From: Bacteroidota bacterium
GTDB lineage: Bacteria > Bacteroidota > Ignavibacteria > UBA10030
DNA: 40,159 nucleotides
NCBI GenBank assembly: GCA_015661185.1
Contig: JACVXU010000033.1
Span: forward strand, 1 to 40,159
Direction of reading: 5' to 3'
The translations under genes and the position numbers were made by a program. Shown here in pieces: positions 1 to 9,529 of the stretch. The notes beneath the pieces were generated by a model, which was not told where the DNA came from, did not search any database, and saw only the letters and a list, made by a program, of their open reading frames with translations. Within the stretch, counting starts at the first letter, position 1. Each line of letters opens with the position of its first letter.

Positions 1-744
1 GGAAACCTGGATTCAACGCGGAGCGCAGTGCTCACCGGATTAGCATACACGGTTTTCTATGACAGCGCGCATGCGCCAGCTACAGCATCCCGGGCTCGGG
101 CGGGAAATCGGTACTACGACAACTTTAACTCAACGGCACTCCTTGTGCCCGGGCAAAACGTGGGGCCGATCTACAAAAAGATTGTGCTGGTTCCTTTTGC
201 GGAGCGAATCCCGTACGCAGAAACGTTCAAGTTCCTTATCGAGCCCCTCAAGTGGAACGTGGGAATCGGAATGTGGGGAAAGGGTAGCGACACGGTCGTT
301 TTTTCGCTCCCGTCACCCAACGGATCGGAACGCAGGTTCGCATCCATGATTTGTTACGAATCCGTCTATCCTGATTTCGTTAGGCAGTTTGTCCAACGGG
401 GAGCGCAATTTCTTGTGATCATCACGAATGACAGCTGGTGGGGTAATACGTCCGGTGCCTATCAACATGCCAGCTACGCATCCATTCGCGCAATCGAGAA
501 CCGGCGCTGGATTGTTCGCGCCGCGAACGGCGGTATTTCGGGTCTCATCGATCCGAGCGGAACATTGCGCGATAGGACAGAACTCTACACCACAGCAACA
601 TTTCACGGCAGCATTGAGCCGCGCACAGAGTTGACCTTCTACGCACAACATGGTGACATATTCGCGGGTGCGTGCGTCTGTTGCGCCACGCTCTTGTTTC
701 TTCTGACATTTATTCCTCAGCGCAAACAATCCGGACAGACATGA
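1..744 (+). CDS. lnt: Apolipoprotein N-acyltransferase, C-terminal part (partial)
   Basis: Lnt transfers the third acyl chain onto the N-terminal cysteine of lipoproteins at the periplasmic face of the inner membrane. The reading frame is open from base 1, so the gene enters from the left edge and lacks its N-terminal membrane bundle and the first catalytic residue (Glu). The nitrilase-like domain is well preserved: [14 protein letters not shown] carries the catalytic-lysine region and [11 protein letters not shown] the nucleophile cysteine. They match the Lys and Cys of the E. coli Glu-Lys-Cys triad. ITNDSWWG and the [12 protein letters not shown] segment are also typical of the family. A hydrophobic stretch near the C-terminus ([15 protein letters not shown]) is the last membrane helix. 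The stop overlaps the start of the threonine aldolase gene (ATGA), so the two are probably co-translated. Identity is secure; the missing part lies outside the window. Confidence 0.93.
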   Translation, partial: GNLDSTRSAVLTGLAYTVFYDSAHAPATASRARAGNRYYDNFNSTALLVPGQNVGPIYKKIVLVPFAERIPYAETFKFLIEPLKWNVGIGMWGKGSDTVVFSLPSPNGSERRFASMICYESVYPDFVRQFVQRGAQFLVIITNDSWWGNTSGAYQHASYASIRAIENRRWIVRAANGGISGLIDPSGTLRDRTELYTTATFHGSIEPRTELTFYAQHGDIFAGACVCCATLLFLLTFIPQRKQSGQT

Positions 745-1781
745 ATACAGAGATCATCGATCTGAGAAGCGACACAATAACCAGGCCAACGGACGCTATG
801 CGGCAGGCCATGGCGCAGGCCCCCGTTGGGGATGATGTGTTCGCCGAGGACCCTACCGTCAATCTCCTTCAACGGAGGGTCGCAGAATTGCTTGGGAAAC
901 CGGCTGCACTTTATGTCCCATCGGGCGTGATGTCGAATCAATTAGCTATCAAGGCTCATACCCAACCTGGCGACGAGGTGATCGTTGAAAAAGACTCGCA
1001 CATTTTCAACTACGAGACCGCGGCGCCGTCGATCTTGTCAAGCGTTCAGCTCCACGTTCTTTCAGGACAACACGGGATCCTGCGCGCCGAACAACTCGCA
1101 CCCGCTGTTCGGCCTTTCGAATACTACATGCCGCGGACGGCACTCGTCTGCCTGGAAAACACCCACAACCGGGCTGGAGGTACGATCTATCCGATTGAGG
1201 AGATCAGGAGAATTCGGGATTTTGCCAAAGCACTTGGAATCCGGCTGCATCTGGACGGAGCGCGGCTTTGGAACGCGTCCGTCGCAACGGGCATCGCCCC
1301 CCGGGAGTATGCCGAGTGCTTCGATACTGTCTCAGTCTGTTTCTCTAAGGGTTTGGGCGCACCGGTTGGATCAGCCCTTGTCGGAACGGAGGAGTTGATT
1401 CAGCGGGCCCGCCGCTTCCGCAAGATCCTCGGCGGCGGAATGCGCCAGGCCGGGATTATTGCTGCGGGTGCACTCTACGCACTCGAGCACCACATCGACC
1501 GGTTGAAAGAAGACCACGAGAAGGCACGTCTCTTCGCAGAGCGCGTGGCAAACAACCCCGTGCTCGGAATCGATCTCAAGAATGTCCAGACAAATATCGT
1601 CGTCATAGACATTGCACAAACAGGAAAATCGACGGGCGAACTATTGGACCTCTTGCGCGCAAATAATGTGCTTCTCACAGATGCCAACTATACATCGCTC
1701 CGTGCTGTGACACACCTCGATGTGACGACTGAGCAGGTGGTCCGCGCCGCAGAAATCGTTGCCAACTCAATACGCTCTTGA
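741..1781 (+). CDS. ltaE: Low-specificity L-threonine aldolase
   Basis: This PLP-dependent fold-type I enzyme cleaves L-threonine or allo-threonine to glycine and acetaldehyde. The 346-residue protein has the family's opening [12 protein letters not shown], the motif [11 protein letters not shown], the PLP-stacking histidine in KDSHIFNYE (about residue 87), the PLP-binding aspartate in [10 protein letters not shown] and the Schiff-base lysine K203 in [12 protein letters not shown]. The ATG at 741 is chosen because it overlaps the lnt stop by four bases and places the conserved RSDT motif at residues 10-13. A longer frame upstream lies inside lnt and adds nothing conserved. Length is normal for the GLY1/LtaE family. 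The pairing with lnt has no obvious functional logic and looks like simple transcriptional coupling. Confidence 0.93.
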   Translation: MNTEIIDLRSDTITRPTDAMRQAMAQAPVGDDVFAEDPTVNLLQRRVAELLGKPAALYVPSGVMSNQLAIKAHTQPGDEVIVEKDSHIFNYETAAPSILSSVQLHVLSGQHGILRAEQLAPAVRPFEYYMPRTALVCLENTHNRAGGTIYPIEEIRRIRDFAKALGIRLHLDGARLWNASVATGIAPREYAECFDTVSVCFSKGLGAPVGSALVGTEELIQRARRFRKILGGGMRQAGIIAAGALYALEHHIDRLKEDHEKARLFAERVANNPVLGIDLKNVQTNIVVIDIAQTGKSTGELLDLLRANNVLLTDANYTSLRAVTHLDVTTEQVVRAAEIVANSIRS

Positions 1782-1813
1782 GCCGGCAATGGGATCGTTC
1801 GAAGTCAAAAGTT

Positions 1814-1846
1814 GCCAAATCATTTGGCCCGCTCTTAAGGTATAGT
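1814..1846 (+). promoter_or_regulatory. Palindromic operator-like site and -10 upstream of trpE
   Basis: A perfect 15-bp palindrome, GCCAAAT-C-ATTTGGC (1814-1828), lies 12 bp before a -10-like TATAGT (1841-1846). It would cover roughly the -35 region of a transcript starting near 1853. No TTG -35 element is present at the usual distance, and the palindrome occupies that place. This suggests a regulated promoter for trpEG. The binding protein is unknown. If TATAGT is the -10, the TTG codon at 1846 cannot be the trpE start, which favours the ATG at 1867. Confidence 0.4.
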
Positions 1847-1866
1847 TGTCAATTCCAATTCACGAT

Positions 1867-3399
1867 ATGACGACATTCGAAGAATTCAAGCAACTGAGCA
1901 ATGGGGGAAACGTCATCCCGGTGTACGAGACGCTCCTCGCCGATACGGAGACACCCGTTTCGGTCTACCTGAAAATTCAGAAGGAGAGTCCGTACTCGTT
2001 TCTTCTGGAAAGCGTTGAAGGGGGCGAACAAGTTGGTCGCTATTCCTTCATCGGGTTCAACCCGTTCATGAGTTTTTCGATACGGGATAAGCGCTTTACG
2101 CTTGAAGCGTACCATGACGATGTCAGTGTCCTGCCGACTCTCGTCTCAGAGGACGATCACCCTCTCGTCGCACTGAAAAAGATCTTCTCGCACATCAAGA
2201 CAGTGCGGAGCCCCGGGCTTCCGAGACTTTCCGGCGGTGCCGTAGGGTACTTTGGATATGAGAGCGTACAGCTCGTCGAGGACGTTCCCATTCTTGGGCC
2301 TGATGAGTTCGACATCCCGGATGCACTGCTTCTTTTCTACGATGTCGTCCTTGTCTTCGACAATCTCCGACATCAGATCTTTCTCGTGGCAAACGCGTAT
2401 CTCCCGGAAGCCGGGAGATACGAACAGATTCTTCAGTCCGAATACCGAAAAGCTTCCGAAGAGATTGCTCGTCTGAAGCGACTCCTTAGCGTGACGATTT
2501 CTCCGGAGATCGGGCACGCTGAGCTCAGCGGCCCGCTTCGGCAAATCACTTCGAAACTTGAATTCTGCGAATCAGTCAATCGTTCTCGGGACTATATCGC
2601 CGAAGGAGATATCTTTCAGGTCGTCCTCTCCCAACGCCTTGAACAGAAAGCGACTGTTGCTCCGTTCGATCTCTATCGGACACTCCGGATGATCAACCCA
2701 TCACCGTACATGTACTTCCTGCATTGCAGGGATTTCAGCATTATCGGCGCCTCACCGGAGATGCTCGTCCGGGTCGAGAACGGCGTTGTCGAAACAAGGC
2801 CTATCGCGGGAACTCGGCGTCGGGGTAAGACGAAGGGGGAAGACGACCAGCTCGAAAAGGAATTGGCCAACGATCCCAAGGAACGGGCGGAACACCTGAT
2901 GCTCGTCGACCTTGGAAGAAATGACCTCGGACGCATCAGCGAGTATGGTACGGTGGTCGTGCGAGACCACATGTCCATCGAAAAGTATTCTCACGTTATG
3001 CATCTCGTAACGAGTGTTCAGGGCCAACTCCGGAAGGATCTCACTCAGATTGACGCGCTGTTTTCGTGCTTCCCGGCGGGCACTCTGACGGGAGCCCCAA
3101 AGATAAGAGCGATGGAGATCATTGCCCAACTTGAGCACATGCGGAGAGGCGTCTATGGAGGTGCCATCGCATATATCGACTTTTCCGGCAACCTCGACTC
3201 GTGCATAGCAATACGAACCGTCGTCATGCAAAGAGATGTCCTTCGATTTCAGGCCGGTGCGGGCATCGTGTACGATTCAACTCCTGAACGGGAATTTGAA
3301 GAATCGATGGAGAAGCTCCGGGCAAACTTGAAAGCGCTGGAGATGTTGACACCGTTAGAGCCACGAGAATCGGGTGAAAAGCCGGGCACGCCAGCATGA
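1867..3399 (+). CDS. trpE: Anthranilate synthase component I
   Basis: TrpE converts chorismate and ammonia (supplied by TrpG) to anthranilate, the first step of tryptophan synthesis. The N-terminal part (about residues 1-180) is the TrpE regulatory region. It contains the LLES motif in [18 protein letters not shown], which in known enzymes belongs to the tryptophan feedback site. The chorismate-binding domain fills the C-terminal half, with [55 protein letters not shown] and GGAIAYIDF. Length (510 residues) is usual for TrpE. The LLES motif argues against the paralogue PabB. I chose ATG 1867 rather than an in-frame TTG at 1846, because the TTG lies inside a likely -10 element. The TTG does have AAGG five bases upstream, so the start is not certain. 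The stop overlaps trpG by four bases. Confidence 0.93.
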   Translation: MTTFEEFKQLSNGGNVIPVYETLLADTETPVSVYLKIQKESPYSFLLESVEGGEQVGRYSFIGFNPFMSFSIRDKRFTLEAYHDDVSVLPTLVSEDDHPLVALKKIFSHIKTVRSPGLPRLSGGAVGYFGYESVQLVEDVPILGPDEFDIPDALLLFYDVVLVFDNLRHQIFLVANAYLPEAGRYEQILQSEYRKASEEIARLKRLLSVTISPEIGHAELSGPLRQITSKLEFCESVNRSRDYIAEGDIFQVVLSQRLEQKATVAPFDLYRTLRMINPSPYMYFLHCRDFSIIGASPEMLVRVENGVVETRPIAGTRRRGKTKGEDDQLEKELANDPKERAEHLMLVDLGRNDLGRISEYGTVVVRDHMSIEKYSHVMHLVTSVQGQLRKDLTQIDALFSCFPAGTLTGAPKIRAMEIIAQLEHMRRGVYGGAIAYIDFSGNLDSCIAIRTVVMQRDVLRFQAGAGIVYDSTPEREFEESMEKLRANLKALEMLTPLEPRESGEKPGTPA

Positions 3400-3962
3400 T
3401 ACTCGTGATCGACAACTACGACTCATTCACCTATAATCTCGTCCAATACGTGGGTGAACTCGGAGGAGAGCTGACGGTCGTCCGCAATGATCAGATTACG
3501 ATTCCGGAAATTAGGCTGCTGAATCCTGAGAAGATTATCGTGTCTCCAGGGCCATGTACTCCATCGGAGGCAGGCGTGTCGCTCGAGGTGATCCGGGGAT
3601 TGCACAAGGAGTACCCGATTCTTGGTGTCTGTCTGGGGCATCAGGCAATCGGTGAAGCGCTTGGGGGTAAGGTCGTCAAAGGAGGGGAGATTGTCCATGG
3701 GAAGACGTCGGCGATACTTCATACGGGTACGGGAATTTTTGCTGATATTCCATCCCCCTTCACTGCTACCCGGTATCATTCCCTCATAGTGGACAGGAAG
3801 ACGCTGCCGCTCTGTCTGGAAGTGACTGCGTGGACGTCAGACGGAGTCATCATGGGACTCCGACACAGAGAGTACCTGACATTTGGCGTTCAATTCCATC
3901 CGGAATCAATCGCGACGGAACACGGAAAACAGATCTTGAACAACTTTCTCTCCATACGATAA
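3396..3962 (+). CDS. trpG: Anthranilate synthase component II (glutamine amidotransferase)
   Basis: This is a class I glutamine amidotransferase that hydrolyses glutamine and channels ammonia to TrpE. The triad is visible: nucleophile C79 in GVCLGHQ, and H168 and E170 in FHPES. The oxyanion-hole motif [12 protein letters not shown] and the opening [15 protein letters not shown] are characteristic of TrpG/PabA. At 188 residues it is a stand-alone subunit, not fused to TrpD. The ATG overlaps the trpE stop (ATGA), so equimolar translation is expected. The remaining trp genes are not downstream in this window, so the protein may also serve 4-amino-4-deoxychorismate synthesis as an amphibolic TrpG/PabA; this is an inference from context only. 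Confidence 0.93.
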   Translation: MILVIDNYDSFTYNLVQYVGELGGELTVVRNDQITIPEIRLLNPEKIIVSPGPCTPSEAGVSLEVIRGLHKEYPILGVCLGHQAIGEALGGKVVKGGEIVHGKTSAILHTGTGIFADIPSPFTATRYHSLIVDRKTLPLCLEVTAWTSDGVIMGLRHREYLTFGVQFHPESIATEHGKQILNNFLSIR

Positions 3963-4009
3963 CCGCCGTTTCTCTCAATCTTCCATATTCTGGACAAGAA
4001 GGGGCTTCT

Positions 4010-4726
4010 ATGGATACTCCGTTGGAACGTTCTGCTCATGACATGAAACAGGATGTACAGTTACGATCACTGATCAACGCGCAGGACGACGTGTGGCGCA
4101 TTTTCCGAGTGATGGCAGAATTCGTTGACGGATTCACTCTTCTCTCAAAGCAAGAGAGTCTGGTGTCAGTCTTTGGCTCCGCTCGAACGGCACCCGGAGC
4201 ACCATACTATGAGTTGGCTGAGCGCGTCGCTCAGGAGCTCGTCAAGAGAGGATTCAATATCCTCACAGGTGGTGGACCGGGAATCATGGAAGCAGCGAAC
4301 AAAGGAGGGCAGAATCAAGGCGGCGCGTCGGTAGGGGCAAATATCGAGCTTCCTCACGAGCAAGGCTCCAATCCCTACATCGATAAAGAACGGCTGGTGA
4401 CATTCCAACATTTCTTCGTTCGCAAAGTAATGTTCGTGAAATATGCACACGGATTCGTCGTTCTCCCCGGAGGGTTCGGCACACTTGACGAGTTCTTCGA
4501 GGCCATAACACTTATCCAAACAAGGAAGACGAAACCTTTTCCCGTTATTCTGATGGGGTCCAGCTACTGGAACGGGCTGATCAGTTGGATCAGGGATGTC
4601 GTTGTGCCTTCGGGCAACATCTCTCCGGAGGACCTGTCCCTCTTTCGCATAGAGGATGATCCTTCAAAAGTGGCTGAAATTGTTGATAATTTCTATCGGG
4701 AGATCAAGATGGTCACGAATTTCTGA
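4010..4726 (+). CDS. LOG family protein (TIGR00730-type Rossmann fold)
   Basis: The protein belongs to the LOG family, often mislabelled lysine decarboxylase. Characterised members are cytokinin riboside 5'-monophosphate phosphoribohydrolases or general nucleotide 5'-monophosphate nucleosidases. Signature motifs are present: GGGPGIMEAANKG and LPGGFGTLDEFFE, the latter being the PGGxGTxxE active-site motif. A nucleotide-binding opening VSVFGSARTAPG precedes them. ATG 4010 is chosen because AAGGGG sits five bases upstream and the longer frame runs back into trpG. This gives 238 residues, with about 50 before the Rossmann core. It follows trpG by 47 bases on the same strand and probably ends that transcript, since a promoter and a strong hairpin follow. 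The substrate in this organism cannot be read from sequence. Confidence 0.85.
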   Translation: MDTPLERSAHDMKQDVQLRSLINAQDDVWRIFRVMAEFVDGFTLLSKQESLVSVFGSARTAPGAPYYELAERVAQELVKRGFNILTGGGPGIMEAANKGGQNQGGASVGANIELPHEQGSNPYIDKERLVTFQHFFVRKVMFVKYAHGFVVLPGGFGTLDEFFEAITLIQTRKTKPFPVILMGSSYWNGLISWIRDVVVPSGNISPEDLSLFRIEDDPSKVAEIVDNFYREIKMVTNF

Positions 4727-4737
4727 AGCGAAAATTC

Positions 4738-4766
4738 TTGCTTCTTGAAGGTCGTTTACATATATT
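4738..4766 (+). promoter_or_regulatory. Putative promoter of the rimP-nusA-infB operon
   Basis: TTGCTT (4738-4743) is followed after exactly 17 bp by TATATT (4761-4766). The same TTG-N20-TATATT layout recurs at three other gene starts in this window. A start site would fall near 4773, about 55 bases before rimP and just upstream of a terminator-like hairpin. This is a sequence match only; no transcript data are available. Confidence 0.5.
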
Positions 4767-4783
4767 ATACCACCTCGCAGTAG

Positions 4784-4814
4784 AAATAGCCCGCCTCACC
4801 GGGCTATTTTTTTT
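4784..4814 (+). terminator. Rho-independent terminator or leader attenuator before rimP
   Basis: A perfect 10-bp stem AAATAGCCCG/CGGGCTATTT with a six-base loop (4794-4799) runs directly into eight consecutive T residues (4807-4814). It is a strong intrinsic terminator by sequence. It can end the trpEG-LOG transcript. Because the putative promoter lies upstream of it (4738-4766), any transcript from that promoter must read through it, so it could also act as an attenuator of the rimP-nusA-infB operon. Confidence 0.8.
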
Positions 4815-4827
4815 GGAATTCGGCTAA

Positions 4828-5283
4828 ATGAATGAAATCAGAGAAAAAGTAGAGATACTGCTTTCAACAATCCTCGAGCAGCACGAGGCATTCCTGGTCG
4901 ATCTTTCAATTCGAAGCGAGCGAGGAGAGAAACTCCTCCAGGTATTCGTTGATACGGACAAAGGCATCACGATCGAGTCATGTACTCAGATCAGTCGGGA
5001 ACTCGCCAACGGCCTTGAACGTGACGGCATCATCCAGGGGGCGCACCGCCTGGAAGTTTCCTCACCCGGTATCGACAAACCATTGCGGATGCTGAGACAA
5101 TATAAGAAGAATGTCGGAAGGCGTTTCAAGGTCATTCACCAGGCGCCCGACACGCAGCTCATGCTTGTCGGAACGCTCGAGGCCGTCGAAGAGGAGAGGT
5201 TGACGTTTCAGACTGACGACGGACGGACCGTTACACTTGATTTCTCGAAGATTATCGAATCTAAAGAAGAGTTGCCCTGGTAG
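4828..5283 (+). CDS. rimP: Ribosome maturation factor RimP
   Basis: RimP assists maturation of the 30S subunit. The 151-residue protein has the usual N-terminal domain with FLVDLSIRSERGEKLLQVFVDTDKGITIE written across residues 22-50, the conserved HRLEVSSPGIDKPLR segment (about 73-87) and a small C-terminal SH3-like barrel ending in DFSKIIESKEELPW. Length and gene order (rimP directly before nusA) are typical. The ATG at 4828 starts just after the hairpin described upstream, and only 13 bases separate the T tract from the start codon. It is the first gene of the rimP-nusA-infB-rbfA-truB-ribF-rpsO-pnp series. Confidence 0.95.
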   Translation: MNEIREKVEILLSTILEQHEAFLVDLSIRSERGEKLLQVFVDTDKGITIESCTQISRELANGLERDGIIQGAHRLEVSSPGIDKPLRMLRQYKKNVGRRFKVIHQAPDTQLMLVGTLEAVEEERLTFQTDDGRTVTLDFSKIIESKEELPW

Positions 5284-5319
5284 GCAGCTCGGTGAAGAGT
5301 ATATTGTTCGGAGGCTTTC

Positions 5320-6819
5320 ATGAATCACGAGATTGTCGAATCATTTGCCCAAATGGTTCGAGAAAAAGGCATCGACAAGGATATCCTCGTCGGCATTGTA
5401 GAAGATATCTTTGGCATGATGGTTCGGAAAAAATACGGACCGACTGCCAAGTTTGATGTCGTTGTCAACATGGAAAAAGGAGATATCGAAATCTACCTTG
5501 AGCGCGAAGTCGTCGAGGAAGTGATTGATCCAATTGTTCAGGTCGACATAAAGGAAGCGCGTAAAAAGTCGGGTGAAGATATCGAAGTCGGTGAGGAATT
5601 TGTTGAGATCGTGCCGCTCGACAGCTTTGGACGACGGCTTGTCGTCAGTGCGAAGCAAAACCTCAATCAGCGAATCAAGGAAATCGAGCGGGAGGCAATT
5701 TACAATGAGTACTCGACCTCCTTGGGCGAGATTGTGGTCGGGGAGATCTACCAAATCCGAAAAGGGAAGGGAGAAATCCTTGTCATTCACAACAAGAACG
5801 AGCTGATTCTCCCTCGCAGCGAGCAGATCTACAAAGAACGATACAAGAAAGGGGATACTCTTCGAGCCGTCGTGAAGGAAGTCAGGAAAGGTGCAGGGAA
5901 CCCTGTGGTGATCATTTCCCGAACCGACCCGCAATTCCTCATGCGACTTTTTGAGATTGAGATACCTGAGATCTACGATGGTATCATTGAAATTAAGGCA
6001 ATCGCTCGTGAACCGGGTGATCGCGCGAAGGTTTCGGTTCTTTCCCATGACGACCGCATTGATGCCGTGGGCGCCTGCGTCGGTATGAAAGGAGTCCGAA
6101 TTCATGCCATCGTCCGTGAGCTCAACAACGAAAACATCGACGTCATCAATTGGACCGATGATCCGCTCGTATTCATCACGCGATCACTTTCTCCCGCCAA
6201 GCTCAAAGAAATTCAGCTCGACAAAGAGAACAAAAGGGCGAACGTCACGGTTGCTGCCGACCAGGTTTCCCTTGCCATCGGCAAGAACGGCCAGAACGTG
6301 CGCCTTGCCTCCAAGTTGACGACATATGATATTCAGCTGATCAAGGAGGGTGGCGAGGAAGAAGAGTACGACATGGATCTCTCTGAATTCCGTGAAGAAC
6401 TCGGCGATGTCATTTTCCATAAGTTCTTCGACGAGGGTTACGAATCCGTTCACGATGTCATCGATACGACTGTTGAGGAACTAGTGAACACGCTTGGCAT
6501 TGAAAAAGAGAAGATTGAAGAGATCGTTGGTCTTCTCAAGAAGGGTCTCGAGGACGCAGAGATCGAAGATGCAGAGGATGGTGGCGAACCTGCCGCGCCA
6601 ACTGCTCAACCTGAGACTCCCGGCTTGGAAGCTTCAACTGAGAAGGCTGAGCCTGCAAGTGACTTGGGTGAGACGGAGAGTACTGAGCCGAACGAACCGG
6701 TGAGAGAGTCAGATGAGTCAAAGAGCACAGAGCCGAACGAACCGGTAAGCGAATCAGATGAGGCAAAGGGCACTGGGCCGACCGAAGCACCTGTCGACGA
6801 GGAAAAGCAACCGCAGTAA
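5320..6819 (+). CDS. nusA: Transcription termination/antitermination factor NusA
   Basis: NusA binds RNA polymerase and nascent RNA and modulates pausing, termination and antitermination. Domains in order: N-terminal RNAP-binding domain (about residues 1-125), S1 domain (about 135-200, VGEIYQIRKGKGEILVI), KH1 with VGMKGVRIHAI (about 255-270) and KH2 with AIGKNGQNVRLASKL (about 322-336). A region near residues 365-410 resembles the helix-hairpin-helix or acidic C-terminal repeat (EELVNTLGIEKEKIEEIV). The last 80 residues form an acidic, proline- and threonine-rich tail encoded partly by a 45-bp tandem repeat. GGAGG precedes the ATG. In E. coli, NusA autoregulates this operon; the hairpin upstream of rimP makes a similar loop possible here, but this is inferred. 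Confidence 0.95.
   Translation: MNHEIVESFAQMVREKGIDKDILVGIVEDIFGMMVRKKYGPTAKFDVVVNMEKGDIEIYLEREVVEEVIDPIVQVDIKEARKKSGEDIEVGEEFVEIVPLDSFGRRLVVSAKQNLNQRIKEIEREAIYNEYSTSLGEIVVGEIYQIRKGKGEILVIHNKNELILPRSEQIYKERYKKGDTLRAVVKEVRKGAGNPVVIISRTDPQFLMRLFEIEIPEIYDGIIEIKAIAREPGDRAKVSVLSHDDRIDAVGACVGMKGVRIHAIVRELNNENIDVINWTDDPLVFITRSLSPAKLKEIQLDKENKRANVTVAADQVSLAIGKNGQNVRLASKLTTYDIQLIKEGGEEEEYDMDLSEFREELGDVIFHKFFDEGYESVHDVIDTTVEELVNTLGIEKEKIEEIVGLLKKGLEDAEIEDAEDGGEPAAPTAQPETPGLEASTEKAEPASDLGETESTEPNEPVRESDESKSTEPNEPVSESDEAKGTGPTEAPVDEEKQPQ
6679..6792 (+). repeat. 45-bp tandem repeat encoding the NusA acidic tail
   Basis: Two near-identical 45-bp units (6679-6723 and 6724-6768), followed by a degenerate partial third, encode STEPNEPVRESDESK and STEPNEPVSESDEAK and then GTGPTEAPV. 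The unit is a multiple of three, so copy-number changes would keep the frame. The product is low-complexity, acidic and probably disordered. Confidence 0.85.
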
Positions 6820-6863
6820 GAGCGTGAATTGTACATCAGTACCCAGATCGGACAATAATCTGC

Positions 6864-9515
6864 ATGCCTGAAACTGCAGTCAAGAAAATCAAGATCTACA
6901 AGCTCGCGACCGAGCTGAACCTTTCGAGCGAGACGCTCATAGAGTTCTTGCACAAGAAAGGCTTTGAAGTGAAGAGCCACATGTCTTCGGTAGACGACGA
7001 TATGTTGGCTGCAGTAATGGGACACTTCAAGAAGGAAAGAGATGTCGCCGAGCGGCATCAGCGGAAGCTTCAGGAATTTCGGACTTCCCGCAAGAAGGAA
7101 CCCGCGGAAAAGCCCGAGAAAAAGCAAGCTGCCGAAGAGGCGCCGGTTGCTCTGCCTCCTGACGAGGAGCAGATTCCATCGGAACCGGCCAAAGCGCCGA
7201 TCGCCAGTGCCGGAGAAGCACCGGCCGAGCTCGTTGTTCAGGGAGAAGTAGATGGAGTTTCGACGCCACCAGTCGCGGAGGAGACTCTTCCTCCTGGCGA
7301 GGCACCGTCGCCGGCGGAACCTGCCGAACCGAAAAGGCCGGAGGCGCCCCGTCTGCGAAAACCCCTGACGCCGCTGGAACATGCATTGGCAAGACCTCGT
7401 ATGGGCCTGACCATCAAGGGCAAGATTGAATTCGCACGCCCTGCACCCGTAATCCTTCCGGCGGAAGAATCCGAAGACGACAAGAAGAAGAAAAAGAAGA
7501 AAAAGAAAAAAGTTCGTGAGGAGGCAAAGAAGGCTCCTGGCCGCGTAGCTGGTGTTGAGGACGAGGGCGGAGTAAAAGGAAAGAAGCGCAAGAAATCTCG
7601 TCATGCGGAAGTGAATGTGGTGGAAGTCGAGAAGGCAATTCGCGAAACCCTGGCCGAAATGGTCGATGATTCGCTAGGCGGCCGGGCAGCAATCCGAAAG
7701 AGGAAGAAGAAGGAACGGGAAGAAGAGGAACTGCGGCTGATTGAGGAGAAAGAGCGCGATAAGATGCATATTCGCGTGACTGAGTTTGTAACCGTCGGAG
7801 AGCTGGCTGATTTGATGCGTACTTCGGTGGCGGAGGTCATTCAGAAGTGTATGAGCCTGGGCATCATGGTATCCATCAACCAGCGGCTGGAAAAGGACAC
7901 GATCCAGGTGGTTGCCGACGAATTCGGATTCCAGGTAGTCTTCGAATCGGAGTTTACGTCCGATGTCCTGTATGACGCGGCGGACGACGAGGCCGAGTTA
8001 AAGCCTCGTGCACCTGTCGTCACGATCATGGGGCATGTTGATCATGGAAAGACATCGCTGCTGGATTACATCCGGAGCTCGAATGTCGTCGCAGGCGAAG
8101 CAGGCGGTATCACACAGCATATCGGTGCATATGAAGTGACTCTTGGAGAAGGCAAACAGATTACGTTCCTCGACACTCCGGGCCACGAAGCGTTCACAGC
8201 GATGCGTGCACGCGGAGCTCAGGTCACCGACATCGTGGTTCTGGTGGTTGCCGCAGACGATAGTGTCATGCCGCAAACAGTTGAGGCGATCAGCCACGCT
8301 CAGGCTGCCTCCGTTCCGATTGTCATAGCTATCAACAAAACGGACAAAGCCGACGCCAACCCCGAACGCATTCGCCAACAGCTCTCCGAGAAGGGCGTAC
8401 TCGTTGAAGAATGGGGCGGAAAGTATCAAGCGGTTGAGCTGTCGGCAAAGACCGGCAAAAATGTCGATCAACTGATGGAGCGGATCCTTCTCGAAGCGGA
8501 GGTCCTTGAGCTGAAGGCAAACCCTGACAGACTCGCCCGAGGTGTCGTTATTGAGTCTGAACTCGACAAGGGAAAAGGGATTGTGGCAACGGTTCTTGTT
8601 CAAAAGGGTTCATTGAGAATTGGGGACTCTTTCATCTGCGGAATCTGGAGCGGGCGCGCCCGGGCAATGTTTGATGAGCGGGGTAAACGAGTGGAAATCG
8701 CTCATCCGTCGCAGCCTGTCCAGCTTATTGGCTTTGATGGAATCCCGCAAGCGGGCGATGACCTCGTTGTTCTCGAGAACGAACGAGAAGCGCGAGAGAT
8801 CAGTAACAAACGGCAACAGCTTAAACGGGAGCAGGATTTCCGTCAGCGAAGAATGATCACCCTTGATGATATTTCCAAACAAATCAAGGAAGGCCAGGTC
8901 AAGGATCTGCCTATCATCGTCAAAGGTGACGTGGATGGCTCAGTCGAGGCACTTTCTGATTCACTCATGAAGCTTTCAACGGGCGAGGTGAAAGTCCTGG
9001 TCATTCATAAGGGGGTCGGCGGAATTTCCGAATCAGATGTTCTGCTGGCGGCTGCCTCAAGGGCCGTTATTATCGGATTCCACGTCCGGCCGAACTTGAA
9101 TGCCCGTCGCCTCGCTGAGTCAGAAGAAGTTGACATCCGTCTCTACAACATCATCTATGATGCCATCAACGAAGTCAAGAGCGCCCTTGAAGGTATGCTT
9201 GCACCGTCGCTGACCGAACAGGTGCTCGCAACTGTCGAAGTCAGGGACGTGTTCAAAATTTCCAAAGTGGGTACGATTGCCGGGTGCTATATGCAGGACG
9301 GCAAGCTCGTTCGAAACAACAAAGTTCGCCTTGTCAGAGACGGACTGGTGGTTTTCGACGGCACCATTGCCTCTCTCAAGCGTTTCAAGGAGGACGTCCG
9401 GGAGGTAGAGCAGGGATTCGAATGCGGTATCGGGCTTGAAGGATTCAACGATATCAAGTCCGGCGACACAATCGAGGCATACACAATCGTAGAAACAAAA
9501 CGGAAGCTGGCGTAA
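6864..9515 (+). CDS. infB: Translation initiation factor IF-2
   Basis: IF-2 is the GTPase that brings initiator tRNA to the 30S subunit and promotes subunit joining. The protein has 883 residues. An IF2_N domain (about residues 1-55, [19 protein letters not shown]) is followed by a long Ala/Pro/Glu- and Lys-rich linker (about 60-270) that includes ten consecutive lysines (7482-7511). A second IF2_N-like domain lies around 300-360. The G domain shows GHVDHGKT (390-397), DTPGHE and NKTD. Domains II, III and IV follow, with the late motif [11 protein letters not shown] close to the C-terminus. No clear ribosome binding site precedes ATG 6864, but [15 protein letters not shown] is a normal beginning. 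A 44-base gap separates it from nusA. Confidence 0.96.
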   Translation: MPETAVKKIKIYKLATELNLSSETLIEFLHKKGFEVKSHMSSVDDDMLAAVMGHFKKERDVAERHQRKLQEFRTSRKKEPAEKPEKKQAAEEAPVALPPDEEQIPSEPAKAPIASAGEAPAELVVQGEVDGVSTPPVAEETLPPGEAPSPAEPAEPKRPEAPRLRKPLTPLEHALARPRMGLTIKGKIEFARPAPVILPAEESEDDKKKKKKKKKKVREEAKKAPGRVAGVEDEGGVKGKKRKKSRHAEVNVVEVEKAIRETLAEMVDDSLGGRAAIRKRKKKEREEEELRLIEEKERDKMHIRVTEFVTVGELADLMRTSVAEVIQKCMSLGIMVSINQRLEKDTIQVVADEFGFQVVFESEFTSDVLYDAADDEAELKPRAPVVTIMGHVDHGKTSLLDYIRSSNVVAGEAGGITQHIGAYEVTLGEGKQITFLDTPGHEAFTAMRARGAQVTDIVVLVVAADDSVMPQTVEAISHAQAASVPIVIAINKTDKADANPERIRQQLSEKGVLVEEWGGKYQAVELSAKTGKNVDQLMERILLEAEVLELKANPDRLARGVVIESELDKGKGIVATVLVQKGSLRIGDSFICGIWSGRARAMFDERGKRVEIAHPSQPVQLIGFDGIPQAGDDLVVLENEREAREISNKRQQLKREQDFRQRRMITLDDISKQIKEGQVKDLPIIVKGDVDGSVEALSDSLMKLSTGEVKVLVIHKGVGGISESDVLLAAASRAVIIGFHVRPNLNARRLAESEEVDIRLYNIIYDAINEVKSALEGMLAPSLTEQVLATVEVRDVFKISKVGTIAGCYMQDGKLVRNNKVRLVRDGLVVFDGTIASLKRFKEDVREVEQGFECGIGLEGFNDIKSGDTIEAYTIVETKRKLA

Positions 9516-9529
9516 CAAGGAGCGTAGGC

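Noticed and set aside
1846-1866. TTG start for trpE
   Set aside because: It lies within the -10-like TATAGT; ATG 1867 fits the family better. AAGG upstream of the TTG keeps a small doubt.
5341-6105. 254-codon minus-strand frame opposite nusA
   Set aside because: Antisense to conserved nusA domains, with no motif or start signal of its own.
7482-7511. Run of ten lysine codons in infB as a possible frameshift site or repeat element
   Set aside because: Lys-rich linkers are normal in IF-2 and the frame is intact on both sides; only a low-complexity tract.
6606-7604. Long open frame on the minus strand opposite nusA and infB (332 codons)
   Set aside because: It lies wholly opposite well-recognised genes and its composition mirrors the Glu/Lys/Pro-rich coding strand; no family resemblance.
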